From contig JAPYMA010000179.1 in the NCBI GenBank assembly GCA_035041965.1, forward strand, positions 124,001 through 188,000: DNA of 64,000 bases. Reading direction: 5' to 3'. This DNA comes from Anisakis pegreffii. Lineage: Eukaryota > Nematoda > Chromadorea > Rhabditida > Anisakidae. The notes under the pieces were generated by a model, which did no database searches, was not told where the DNA came from, and worked only from the letters and a program-made list of their open reading frames with translations. Position numbers and translations under genes: made by a program. Shown piece after piece: positions 41,101 to 53,280 of this stretch (its first letter is position 1; every line of letters begins with the position of its first letter).

Positions 41101-42728
41101 CAAAGTCAAATTCTCATTCTATTAAACACACTCTATAATTGGTCATTTGACTATCGAACGTTGTTCAGCAATTCAATTCAGTTGTTGTATTGTTGATTTC
41201 GGCTGTCGACACTCGTCAATGTATCCAGTAAATAGTATATGCTACAGAATGAGAAGATGATTTGAACTGTGAAATGAAATTGAGACGAAGTGAATGATAA
41301 AAACTAATCAATAGAACGACATTCGCATGTGATAGCTATGAGAGCGAATACAACACGTCTGAAAAGAATGAGAATCCATGCAAAACAGTTTGAAGTGAGC
41401 GTGTCATAGACAATAGCTTTTCATGCAATCATAATCGATCGCAATAGAATGGATCTCTTAATAAAGAAATCGCAAAGTTTCGAGCTGAGATTCAGCGATT
41501 AAAATAAGATCTTAGGCTTTTAACCGTCCTTCCTTAAATTCGTATCAACCAGCGATCATTTTCCTCTAATTCAAGAGCATTGCATCGTCTTTGTCAAGAT
41601 TTCTTCATTACTGCAACGAATACCAACTCGCGCTAACCGAATGCAAATCGCGTCAATAGATCACCTCGTCTGTCTTCTGCTTGCTTCAATACCTTCAAAT
41701 AGCCAAACTTCCGTGCTCTCATCAACACATTGAACACCACATACATCATTATATCACCGATCGCCTGCAATTCTCAAGATTCTACAAAAGTTGGTCACCT
41801 ATTTGCAACCAATGCATGCCACATCTCGAACTCTGAAGGGTCCATTTGAATGCGACTTTGTGAGGAGGGTCGAATCGTTTGCGAATATCTCTACTGTTTA
41901 AGGCTGATTTATTGGTGAGCAACTCTTGGCCCTACGCACACTTGAGCGGTCTTATTTGAATTCTCACGTAATTGAGCATCTTGCAATTGCCTTATTTGAC
42001 TACCAGCCAGACTGACACATCATTTTGCGCGTTTGATTAATGAATTCGCTCAATTCCTCGTCAAGTAAACAAAGTTATAAATTTATACAAACATACTCAA
42101 GTCGATTGCTCATCTATTTCCGTGTCAAATGCCGATGCCTACACTGCTTAATTAAGGTTGATAACGACTACAATAAGATCTTCAGCAACGTTAACGATAG
42201 CGCAGCATCACGCAAACATGTTCACAATGCCGAGGCTATTTCATTCATCGATCACTCACAGAGTGCATCGTTTTGAAAGATTATGAAACTCGACAAACTC
42301 ATCTATGAAAATGCAAGCGCTGTGCAAATCGGACTATAGATGAGCGAGTAGCAATTCAAATGCATCGATTGGCTGCTTTCACTGGAGTTTAGGTGTTTTA
42401 CATATAATCAAGAAGCATTAATGAATAAATGCTGAATAATTGTAACGGCAGAACCGATAAGGTGAGGTGAAGTTGAGCAATGAAGTGTTATTACCTGAGC
42501 CATAACCATAGTAAAGAATGAACCTTGTAGTGGTTTGTTGCAACGTCGAAACCGAATCAGTGCAAAGATTATCAATAGATAGAGTATCAATGAAACACAA
42601 CCGAACACTACCATCGGAATGTGCGAAAGAGGAAGTGTCATAGCTGTCAGTTCAGTGGAATCAATCGCTTGAGCAGATCTGAGTTCTGAATAATGACGAA
42701 TTCTATATTCCATGTAAATATTTAGCAC
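38108..42728 (-). CDS. Serpentine chemoreceptor, Srv-like GPCR, 8-exon model
   Basis: Exons in reading order: 42495-42728 (TM1), 41693-41764 (TM2), 40509-40536 (tentative, 28 nt), 40292-40389 (TM3), 39550-39711 (TM4), 38789-38893 (TM5), 38412-38573 (TM6) and 38108-38269 (TM7). The phases fit and give about 340 residues, normal for the family. Diagnostic text is NYTGHMGFAANRFTAVKFPL then IWTKSKLIAYWLLQWWLPL, like the TM3/TM4 region of nematode Srv receptors (GHF..A.NRFTAV.FPL..EKIW). TM5 reads VDGASSLFATLVCTILYVL; TM7 reads YPLMDAFCMAQPWSLF. The family is thought to sense chemicals at the surface of sensory neurons. Uncertain points: the 28-nt exon, the TM6 exon's 3' end (gttttatt donor chosen to keep frame), and the start, because acceptors and an internal Met at residue 30 allow a shorter N-terminus. 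A foldback repeat sits in the intron between TM2 and TM3. AATAAA on the minus strand is at 38007-38012. Confidence 0.8.
40993..41445 (-). mobile_element. Foldback repeat family A, copy 2 (inverted)
   Basis: Reverse-oriented copy with a core at 40993-41385 (393 bp). It keeps about 60 bp of the shared flank up to about 41445 and then loses similarity to the other copies. It sits in the TM2-TM3 intron of the Srv-like receptor gene. A degenerate direct repeat (ggatctctt.ataaa.aaatc) occurs on both sides, near 40731 and 41451. Confidence 0.75.
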
Positions 42729-44409
42729 AATTAATTTGAATTCATCAATTAGATCGCTTGCAATAACTTATACAACAGAAATGAACAAGTCTTGAGTGCA
42801 GATGTTCCGTTTATTTTTTTGCTTATTTAGACAAGCAGCGGTTTCGATCGATTATATTTTTGCTTGTGGATCGAACAGAATGGATTGGATTGAGTGATTT
42901 ATGGATGAATTTTTGTGGTTGAAAGTGGACTGTCGAGTTTTTGATAAATACGTCTGCAGATCATTCGAATTCCATCCTGAACAAATTAGCTGTAGCATGT
43001 AAATGTTTCGCTCGCTTTCACCGTTTCATATGCTTTTATTATCACCCAATCCGCTGATTAACGATATCGTTAATAAACAACCAGACGATATGCTTATCTA
43101 CGATTGGAATGGTAGTAATCAAGGAAGAGTGCAATAAATTGAAATAGCTCCTCGCCAAACTGATCGAACCAATTGAAAGCTATCGCCGTGAATTTTGTGT
43201 GTTTATGCTTTCTTAATGAGTTTTACCCAAATAGCTCAAGGGTGCATTAGTGACAAGAAATTAATCTGAATATGCTGCTGAACTATGCGCTTAAATAAAT
43301 AACTAGCAAAGCACACCAATGTATTCATGAAATGAGAAGTCTATTTGACGGAGAATGAAACAGTGATATCCATAAATTTATCACTGCCGAAGTGACCTCA
43401 ATAATGATGACGGATGAATCAGAACGTTGAAGGAAGGGTGAAATAATGCTGCGAGCTGTTATAAAATCTTATCTGAAGAAGGCGGGCTGCATGGACGATC
43501 AGCCATAAGCTAAAAGAGTGAAGCAAGAGTAATATTTGATTCCGCGTCTGATCCCGTCATATCGGTCTGACTTTTGTGGAGGGTGCCTATACCTAGATAT
43601 ACAGATGCATCAGGTGAAGGTTCTCTCACAAGCACTGATACTCCAAAAAACACGCCGGGAATAGAAGAAATCATCAGATAAGCTGTGATTTTTGACATAT
43701 TCAATTGAGCAAAAGTTCTACTTTAAAATAACAACGTGAGTCTCTGACGAGATGGTCATACGAGGTACTATCTTTCGGTGATTCGTATGTTCAGAATCGA
43801 TGGACTCGATTATATACTAGTATATGAAATCATAATTGCCGCTATAAGTTTGCTTAACCATTGACATAATCTGTAATTTCAGGTAATTTGCAAAATAGTT
43901 AAACGATGTAAATTTCACGTAACGAGTTGTCGATTTTGATTTTCCTCCTAAAAATAACACATCGATCAAATGAAAAAACAAACAATTGTAAAATGATATG
44001 GCAATTAAATTTTCAATCGTTTGCTGCTACTCTATAAGAATGATATCAAACATGACAATGACACAGAATGTAGCAGCTAATTGAAAGGATGAAGCAAAGA
44101 CATATGCGAAGGCTTTGATAAGGCTAGGATAAGCTTATCATCGGATGTCAATGATTCATCATATTAATTTCATCATAGCGTAGTACTCTTAGACTAATAA
44201 GCACTCCATTCAAACTGGGTATGGTTCAAAGAATGCGATACCATCATCCCGCACCGAATACATCATTATCTTCCAAATCCTTCACAACCGAATAACATAG
44301 TCAGACATCAATTGATGATTCTGCACTCAACTGCTACTAATTGATACTAAAACATATCAAAGTCACTTTATCCACCACCTACCAATGATGGCATTTCAGC
44401 GAATTTTCG
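42729..44409. other. No gene identified
   Basis: Upstream of the receptor gene. The minus-strand frame from 43698 (MSKITAYLMISSIPGVFFG, then a donor near 43594) resembles a signal-peptide exon, but no continuation was found. Confidence 0.35.
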
Positions 44410-44590
44410 CGTCGGCCGGATTCCGAACGACACAAAATTTCATCATTCCGACAGTCTGAATTGCGACCGACTGTCGGAACGGTTCGGTCGGAATCCGACC
44501 GACTTGACTTTTGAATTTCCTATAGTCGGAATTTGGACCGACCTTCCAAACTGCTAAGTTGGAATTTGACCGTCGGAATTCCGACGGTCA
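44410..44590. repeat. Cluster of GTCGGAA palindromes
   Basis: About 180 bp with at least seven GTCGG or CCGAC cores in both orientations. It includes a perfect 22-bp palindrome (44568-44589, half-site gaccgtcggaa) and a 17-bp one centred on 44493 (cggtcgga-a-tccgaccg). It is GC-richer than its surroundings and noncoding. Confidence 0.8.
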
Positions 44591-44698
44591 CTCTTCGGCA
44601 AAGCATAATCTCTTTAGAACAGTCGTTTTCCCGTTTGTGTGCTCCATTACCCATTTTAATGATTGGCAGGCCGCCGTTACTCCCCCCCCCCCTATTAA

Positions 44699-45260
44699 AT
44701 ATGGAAATCCCATATGTAATGTTCAGACGACCGTTAGTTCAATCTTGCTAGCACGTGCATGATGCTAATTGACATCATTGGGCCTTCTCTTTGACCACTG
44801 TTCAGTATTGCAATCGATTATGATTGCATGAAAAGCTATTGTCTATGACACGCTCACTTCAAACTGTTTTGCATGGATTCTCATTCTTTTCAGACGTGTT
44901 GTATTCGCTCTCATAGCTATCACATGCGAATATCGTTCTATTGATGAGTTTTTATCATTCACTTCGTCTCATTTCACTTCACAGTTCGAATCAAATTCTC
45001 ATTCTGTATTATATACTATTTGCTGGATACATTGACGAGTGTTGACAGCCGAAATCAACAACACAACAATTGAATTGAATTGCTGAACAACGTTCGACAG
45101 TCAAGTGACCAATTATAGAGTTGTGTTTAATAGAATGAGAATTTGACTTTGATTGTTGCGTGAAATGAATGAGAAATTAGCAAAAGAGAACACTTTTGGT
45201 GATAAAAGCTATGAGAGCGACTGTAACAACAAGGAAAAGAATGAAAACCTTGCTAAAACA
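44699..45260 (+). mobile_element. Foldback repeat family A, copy 3
   Basis: Same orientation as copy 1, with a core at 44866-45259 (394 bp) and about 165 bp of shared upstream sequence starting at ATGGAAATC(C/G)CATATG. The core length agrees across all three copies. It follows a poly-C run and the GTCGGAA palindrome cluster and lies about 750 bp upstream of the flotillin start. Confidence 0.75.
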
Positions 45261-46008
45261 AATGAAAAAAGTGTTACTCCCCGACAACACACCTGAAAGT
45301 TGGCTTATATAGACAGTTTCTTACGCCCAGCAATGATTTTTGGCCGGGAAGCGTACAAAAATGTGTTTTATTGGGTCTGTTTCATTGTGAGTGCAGATAC
45401 GGTACATTGCCAAGCCATACCGTAATCCGCCCACTTTTGCTGACGATTTCATTGGTCAACTCAGATGTACCGTAATCTTGAAGCCGTCTACGATTGCCTC
45501 AAAAAGCTATGCTAATCACTGCTCAAGCGAACAGGCGTATGGAGGCGTTACCGTCATTCCGTGGCGTCTCTTCCTTTTGCATTATTGGTGAAAGCAAATC
45601 CGGATATAGATTTGCTAATAACATCGAAGATCCATATTCTCTGGTAAGGACTATCTTTCTGCGAGAAAGTTATTTGGAGTGGTTTCAGAAGGACTGTAGA
45701 GCAAGATAGATCAGATATAATATTCACAGCGAGTTTTGTTAACTTTTTAAGATTCCCGTGATTTTTGCTGATTGTGAAATGAATACGGTTCGATGACTTT
45801 TCCGAATGAACCATAAGTAACCTTTCGGTTTTGGATTGTCGATGGTGCTTGTTAGGATTTTCAGTGTCGTCGTTTTCAGATGCAGTTCATCGAATTGACT
45901 GAATTCATCAAATAATTCTGCGAGAGGTCAATCATCTAAAAGCCAATTATTGCCATCATTGTTTTTCCAGCATAATCTTGTGGTGTTTGTGGCTGTGAAT
46001 ATCCCAAG
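45261..46008. other. Flotillin upstream region
   Basis: Between the foldback repeat and the flotillin ATG. The last part holds a polypyrimidine acceptor (gtttttccag, ending 45970) suited to trans or cis splicing of the 5' leader. The open frame at 45391-45591 has no recognisable product. No promoter motif can be named with confidence. Confidence 0.4.
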
Positions 46009-49000
46009 ATGGTGTTTCGTACGTGTGGACCTAACGAAGCGATGGTTGTTTCAGGTTTGTTCATTCCACAATTATTCACTCAATTCGCCTTCGGAATTAG
46101 ATTTTACTCGGTTGAATGGTTTTTAAACTGTGCTCGGACACATTATTGCTGTACGGATAGTTCATTGTTTAGTATTGTTTTCTGAAAATTAAGAAAGTTT
46201 ATGGGACACATTCCGTGAGGGTTAATTCGAGTGTCGAAGTTCAGTTTCATTTGATCATTGAAATTCATCAAAATGGTTCTTTAAGTTTCTCTTCACTGAA
46301 TTTTGAGCAGCTCAAGTAGTATTCTGAAGATGAATTGAATGAGTATCGATAGTGAAAATTTGATTTCAGGAATGTTCCATGACTCGCCGATGTATGTGGT
46401 TGGTGGTCGTGCATTGGTGCTGCCCCATATACAAATGGTACAGCGTATGTCGTTGAATACGATCACTCTGGAGGTGCATAGCCCACGTGTCTACACTCAA
46501 AAAGGTGTTCCAGTATCGGTTACTGGTATTGCACAGGTTATTCATTTGTTTTTCCATCCCTTTTGCTGATTTCTTCGAGGCGATTGCACATAATTCTATC
46601 AATATGAACACATTCCTTCCCGCTGAAGTAGTATTTTTGTTTCGTTTTGAATTTGACGATTCGTCGAACTCAACATTTTCTATTTCATCTGTGAACCGGC
46701 GTGAACGAAATTTAAATTTCTAAGGTCAAAGTTGAATCACGTAAAAAGGAGACCTTAGCGACCGCATGTCAACTTTTCTTGGGCAAAAGCGAAGAGGAGA
46801 TTCGACAAGTACTATTTTCATCATTTCAATCCCGCATTGAATCTATAATTTTCAGTTATTATAGGCGACATTATTATCAGATGATAATTGCTAAAACATA
46901 ATGTCTCTTCATTCCTCCCGAATCCCTATTTGTAACAGACTTAAAGAGTACCAGTGAATGAGGTAATTGATTTGAGATTGCGCTCGAAACGCTCGAAGGA
47001 CATCAACGAGCCATTATGGGTCTGATGACCGTTGAGGTAAGCATTCGTTTTTGTGAGGTGATCAAATACGTTACCAGTGTTGCAGTATTCAGCTGAGGAT
47101 CGGTGGAAGTGTTCATTGAAATAGTGCATTAATTCAGAATACTTATGTAATCAAATTGAAGGAGATCTATCAAGATCGTAAGAAATTCAGCGAGAAGGTA
47201 TTCTCAGTTGCGAAATGTGACCTCGTCAATATGGGTATCACAGTTGTTTCGTATACAATCAAAGATATAAGCGATGACAATGTTAGTTTATTCAAGTTGA
47301 ATTCACCCGTCACTGATTTTTCCATTATGTTATCATGTTTTGAATCCGAGCCCGAATTAAATATGTTCCATTTAACAGATAAATTTTTCTTTTGAATGAT
47401 GGTTTGTAATGATCGATTTTATGCAAATGGCGTGATTTCAAGGGTTATCTGAAAGCACTGGGAATGAAACGAACAGCTGAAGTGAAACGTGATGCGCGTA
47501 TTGGTGAAGCAATGGCAAGACGTGATCGAATTATAAAGGTTTCTCAAATTATTGTTAATCCGTTCTCGTTGATCAGTCTTTTCGATCAGATTGTTATGAA
47601 TCATTCACTATATTTTTGTATTTATCAAATTATCGTACACTTTGTAAGGTTTTTCTATTAATGATTACTGCAATCATTCCATTCCGTTTCATTGATTGAT
47701 CTCGTTTCATCAGATGGTTTCATCAGTTTCAGTTTAACATCAGTTTAACATGATGAAAAAAAATGATCAGTCTCAAATGGGTATTGCTTTGTTGTTGATT
47801 TGTTGTGGTGTGATGAAAGATTCGACTGTTTAGGAATCGTTAGCAGAAGAGGAGCGTCAAATTGAGAAATATCGAAATGATATTGAGATAGCGAAGGCGA
47901 AACGAGACTATGAGCTGAAACAAGCTGGTTTCGATTTGGATGTTAATATCAATAAAGCTAAGGCTGATTTTGCCTATCAACTACAGGTTTGTCTCTAGCC
48001 CTATTGGAGATATTTACTGTTACCGTGATTGTTAATATTCTCACCAATGATTATGATTCCATCATAAAACGGTACAATAATGCTGCTGTTTTGTTCGGAG
48101 AGTGCTTGTCCTCAAACAGGAATTTGTCATCAAGAAAAGTGGTTTGTGTGCTATTTGAATATCGCATTTTCGGGTGATGTTACATGAGTGGATCAAATTA
48201 AGGCAGCTAAAACGAATCAAGCACTTAAAGAAGAGGAGATGGAAGTGAAAATTATCGAGAGAACAGCGCAAATTGATGTGGCCGAACAGGTTCGACGTTT
48301 TGAAATATACTGCTTATTAGTAGGAAAAAAGATGGACCGATTTTTGGTCAAAAGTTTTCTTTCGGTTCATTATTAGGCATTGAGTAGTGTGAACTGATAG
48401 AGTGGATGATTTAATTCAGGAGATAACACGTAAAGAACGCGAACTCGACGCAAAAGTAAAACGTCCGGCTGAAGCCGAGAAGTATCGTTTGGAAAGATTG
48501 GCCAAAGCTGAAAAACAACGAATCATTCTGGATGCGGAAGCGAACGCAAAATCTGAAACGGTTTAGGAAATTTCGGACTTTTATCGATTTGGATTCAACA
48601 ACATTTCGAGTGATCATGGAATTGTGTCCGCCTTATAAATTCTCAATTGGAAGATGTTCAAGCGTGTGGATGGGTTTTGATTTATTTTCTTAAATTTTTA
48701 TTTTCGTTTGCTGATTGATTTGTATGTTCAGGTGCGTGGTGAAGCAGAGGCGTATGCGATCACGATGAAGGCCAAGGCGGATGCCGTTCAATTGCAGAAG
48801 AAAGCTGAAGCCTACAAAGAGTTCAAAGAGGCTGCTCTGGTTGAGATCACTCTCGATATGCTCCCAAAGGTTTGTATTCATGAACACCAATAGAATCCCT
48901 TATAGAGTTTATGTGGAGTAACGTACTGCATGCTTTAATCAGTGTTTATTGTGGAAGCGGCTAAGATTCGAGCCACTCGCAAAACTATCTTCAGATCATT

Positions 49001-49901
49001 AACTGGGGTAGGCTCGATGAAATTGATGGTATTATCATATAATATCATGTGGGTAAAATTCGGAACCGTTCTAGCTATCGAGTCTCATTTCGTTCCTTGG
49101 TTCAGTTCTAGTTTCCAGCAAAATAGCGGACTCAGACTGGTGAAGGATTCATTGCCAGTCAGCTGATTTTCGGATGGATTGCAGTTGATCTGTTTTGAGA
49201 GCATTGATTGATTTCATTTGATCAATGGGACATTCGCTCGTTGCCGATAAGAGGATGTTTGAATTGGGAGAAGTTTCAGTTGGCCGAGAAAGTGGGATCG
49301 TCGTTGTATGACGGAGTTGAGGATATGAAGATGATATCGACAGGTGGAGGGGATGTGGGTGCGGCGAGAGTTACGCAAGAGGTAAGTTTATGTGTCGGTT
49401 GCATTTGTTTTGTTCTGAAGTTGAAGTGAATCGCATTCGTTGAGTCAAATATTCACTTTCTGTTGTGCGCATGGATCGATGGAGATCAATTTGACATTGA
49501 ATTTTAGATTTTGGATATAATGGAGCGTGTACCACAAATGGTAGCTGGTATGACTGGTGTTGATTTGTTCAAGGTGTGATTCAATGTTTGAACTGGTCTT
49601 ATTGATTTTGTTAATTTTCTTATAGTTCGTTACTTTGTCTTTATTATTATCATCAAGATAACAAAATAAATTTAGTTCCGTTCATTAGCTCCACCACTAA
49701 TGGCGTCGTTTTCATTTCGGTTATCATTATTCAAGATTCAATCTTGACGTGAGTAATGCGCGTTTGGATTTTAGTTTACCATGGATTGGAATTGAGGCGT
49801 GAATATTATTTATGTTTGCTGCTGTGGCTGTGATAAACTTGCATCAGTCATTTTGAACGTTTCAGGGTGGTGATCCTCAGAGGAAGAGTGTGGCTCATTG
49901 A
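46009..49901 (+). CDS. FLOT1: Flotillin (flotillin-1 type), 13 exons
   Basis: Exons: 46009-46054, 46370-46536, 46725-46808, 46977-47036, 47162-47281, 47443-47538, 47834-47986, 48203-48289, 48420-48560, 48732-48869, 49280-49381, 49508-49573 and 49866-49901. They give 431 residues, against 427 in human FLOT1. The SPFH/PHB domain covers roughly residues 1-185: [63 protein letters not shown]. The C-terminal coiled coil is Glu/Ala rich: [54 protein letters not shown]. Flotillins oligomerise at the inner face of plasma-membrane microdomains and endosomes. A cttttt-free but good acceptor (gtttttccag, 45961-45970) precedes the ATG by 38 bp and may be a trans-splice site. Reading past the exon-12 donor would stop at 49577-49579, a possible alternative end. 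A distant AATAAA lies at 50370. The Cys34 position of human FLOT1 is His here. Confidence 0.96.
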
Positions 49902-50857
49902 GTAGGTGAGCGTTCATGGGGGCGAATCAGTGTGCAGTCTTTATTGCACTGACAATAGTAGTTATACAATATGGCGTATATTGTTTCGTTCAAATGTATT
50001 AATCCATTTACATTTTCTTTTCAGTAAGATGAATAACATCGGTTCGCACTTCGTTCTTGTGAATAGTAACTTGACTGTTAGTACTGTATAATCAGTTTCT
50101 TGACATTCCCATCTTGGCTCTATTTTATTTGTGAATTTCATCTATCCGTATAAATTATATTTATATAAGCATACTAATCAATCAGTAATCTGATGTGTTT
50201 TATTGACATAATCAGTGTCGTATTCATAACTGATTTTTGATAGACAACGAATATTTCCGTGCTTATTAAACTTGGAAGTGATATTTTTTGTGTCTATCTC
50301 GCATTCTATCATGTACCTTAAATATAATCTGTAATTTGAGTATTGTCATTTATTGGTATACCCTCACTCAATAAAACTGCACATATACACGATTTATTGT
50401 TGTTTTGTCACTGTAGGTTGCTATTCCGATCAGTTTACTTCATTCAGAGTATTCGAAAAACGACTGAATCATCGAATACTTAAACTTACCTTAAAGGTGA
50501 TGATGAGTACGAGAGGAAGTGTACATCCACTTGATCATGGAAGGGATTCCGTAGCATTGTGGAAGTGTTGTTGAAACAGTTTTTATAACTTCAAATCCAG
50601 CAACAGTAATAATACAAAGTGTATGACAAGATGTCACGATGCGCCGAATTTGTGAACGTGACAATGACTTTTGGCTACGTATTAGTTGACTGTGGTATTG
50701 GAAGGGACTGATTTGGAGTGAGATTTGTGTGATAACTAGTTTGTTGTGCTGTTGGTACGAACAGGATTACCTCGTCGCTCTTGGAAGGAACTGGCACCAT
50801 TGATTTGTGCTAATGCTTTGGTTGAGTTCAGGTGTGGGAAGCGATTTCAAAGTGTTA
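49902..50857. other. Intergenic between flotillin and UQCC1
   Basis: About 950 bp with a possible poly(A) signal at 50370 for flotillin. The distance is much longer than the roughly 100 bp usual in nematode operons, so co-transcription is not implied, though not excluded. Confidence 0.45.
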
Positions 50858-53280
50858 ATGATTTCAAAATCTTTATCCTTATCAATCGCAAGGTTGATCG
50901 GTAGAAAATATGGATTTGTCGGAGGGGTTTTATCGTCGAATATCTATTTGAAACGATATTCCTCCAGGCTCACATCTACTATTCCAACTATTTCTACGAA
51001 GAAAAATGTGTTTAGCACATCGTCGGTAATGAGTTCCACTTCATTCTGTCAGAATATTATTTCAGACTAACTATAAGAATTCTTTGGTAAATTAAGTGAC
51101 TGGTTTCTTGTTGTTGAGTTCCTATTGGAATAGGTACATTTCGAGAGGATTGAAACGTGAGTGGGGAGCATCAAGAGCATCAACAATTTTTAATTTACCC
51201 ATGGAGAGAGTAGAATTTTTAATTTAATTTGGATGAATTTTTAATTCTAGTCGAAGGATTAAAGTTTGCTATATATCTTCCTATTTGCGTCTTATGAGAG
51301 TTGAATCAGTCATTCTGCAGTTAGAGTGTTCATCATCACCGAATCATTTGGAAATGGTCGACGATCGAGTTGAGTCGATTCTTTCGCAAGCTCCAAGTCG
51401 TCTCCCAAAGTTCATACAGCGAATGATCATTGTCCTCAAGTCGAGGTTCATTCGTGATAATTCTCTTGATGCCGATCTCAAAGTGGTTTGTTCTTATCAA
51501 TAGATTCAACTGAACGAAATCAAATTGAGCGTACCAATAATAGCGCGGGCAGTATGATTTTGTTGAGATGATTAAATAGCAACACGATCATAATGATGGT
51601 AATAATAATGAGAATATAAAATGGAGGTATTTTTGAGAGGGATGACTCTTTTGTCATCACCCGTAAACTGTTGGATCTCATGTCGATTTGCATTGATTAT
51701 TCTTTGGTTCGTCTCCGTAATCGCTCAGAAACAGTATCATCGATCCCTCAGGATCAGTGTTTTCTTACAGCTCCTGGATCGAGCAGCAGCTCAGTTGTAT
51801 TACGATTGTGCCAATAACTATCCTTACATAAAATTATGTGAAGGTTCGTCAGTTGGTTCAGCTTACAATTAGTTTTCGGAATATCAAACATGTTTTGCAT
51901 TGAAAAAGTCAAATTTTCATTGGAGTTCGTAATATTCAAGTTTTCATTTTTCCTGTGAAAGAATTCGATAGAATGCATCCGTATAGAAAAATCATTGTGA
52001 TATTTCAGCATTTGGTCTACCTGATTATGCGTCAACGTGGTTTAAGTTGACAATCATGCACATTTGGTGAGTTCCACTACGTATTAAACTCAGCAATGAG
52101 TTCACAATTAAGGCATATGCGGAGGAATGATTACATTGAGTATATGTGATGGGTGGTTGTATCAGAAAGATTTGAAAGTCAAGAAAATTTTTTTTTGAAA
52201 GAAACTGGCGTGATTTTTTTGAAGTCATCGTTTTTCTGGGAACATTGATCAGGCGAAATCTGATTCGAAGGAATGAATCGTCAAATGATTACTATGAACG
52301 CTGGAAATAGCCACAAGAATGTAGCAAATGCGAATGAACGTTTGTAACGTTGAAGGATGGTGCTGATGCGATTGCACGTCTCGCTGGAGGTGCATTCGTA
52401 TATACGGCTGCAGCGAAGTCTTCTTGCGGTGATGTGGATGGACGTTGATAAAAGATTAGAAGTGATTGGAGTGAGTGGCTCTTGTTTGCCAGAGTTTTTA
52501 TCAACCAATGACACAATAACGTAAATGGAGATTTCAAGCTAAAGCGTTTTCGGTCACATCTCATCGCGTCGAAATTGTTCTGACTGTTTCAAATATCAAG
52601 TAGTTGCTTGCCATAGTCTATCGTTTAACATTCAACGAATGAAATTTTGTGACAAAAACAACGGTGATGAATACTTTCAGAAGGAAATAAAACAGTCGCT
52701 AACATCCTACGGCGATATGAAACATATGCATGGATTACATCTGCAAACATTGCTTGAATATGACGAAGTTAGTGACACTCTGACTACTCTTTTTTCATTG
52801 TTATTAAACATGATTCGCTGAGTAAGGGAAACATCAGTCAGTTAATATTAATGGTTATTCAGGGATATCTCTCGGACGATACCGTGCTGGCAGGTGCTAT
52901 TTGGCGATGTCTGTATTTGCAGAGAAGTTATGATCCGATTTATGTGAATAGAGTGATCCTGTACATTCGTTCAACGGTAATTTTATTTTTGCACTTTCAT
53001 TTTATCCAGAAAAATGGTACAGCTTCACATTCGTCGCTGAATCCTTTATTGTTGGCAATTTTTTTGGGGAGAGTGAAATTTCTGGATGGAATTTATGTTT
53101 CATTGGTAAAAGATAATATTATTTTAGATGGCGTATTTGGATTCACTTGATTTGAATGATATCCTCGTGGATGGCATAAAGGAATGGAAAACTATGAAAG
53201 CAACAGTGACTGATGTGAAAAAGTTCGATGACTGCGATCGAAAACGGAGAGAGTATGAGGAAAAAAAGATCATTAGTTGA
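50858..53280 (+). CDS. UQCC1: Ubiquinol-cytochrome c reductase assembly factor 1 (CBP3 family), 8 exons
   Basis: Exons: 50858-51025, 51321-51485, 51771-51843, 52009-52066, 52356-52470, 52681-52767, 52863-52976 and 53128-53280, giving 310 residues (human UQCC1 has 299). The first exon is Ser/Arg/Lys rich with few acids, as expected for a mitochondrial targeting sequence. The CBP3 domain follows: RAAAQLYYDCANNYPY, AFGLPDYASTWFKLTIMHIW, MVLMRLHVSLEVHSYIRLQR, VMWMDVDKRLEVIG, HGLHLQTLLEYDEGYLSDD, TVLAGAIWRCLYLQR and VILYIRSTMAYLDSLDLND. The family acts in the mitochondrial matrix or inner membrane, helping synthesis and assembly of cytochrome b into complex III. AATAAA lies 24 bp after the stop (53305-53310). 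Exon 2 could instead end at 51482. The ATG at 50807 in the same frame is an alternative start, but the one at 50858 begins directly with the targeting-like stretch. Confidence 0.94.

Noticed and set aside
46009..53280. Flotillin-UQCC1 as a nematode operon
   Set aside because: The genes are on the same strand but about 950 bp apart, and no SL2-type signal could be recognised. Kept as independent genes.
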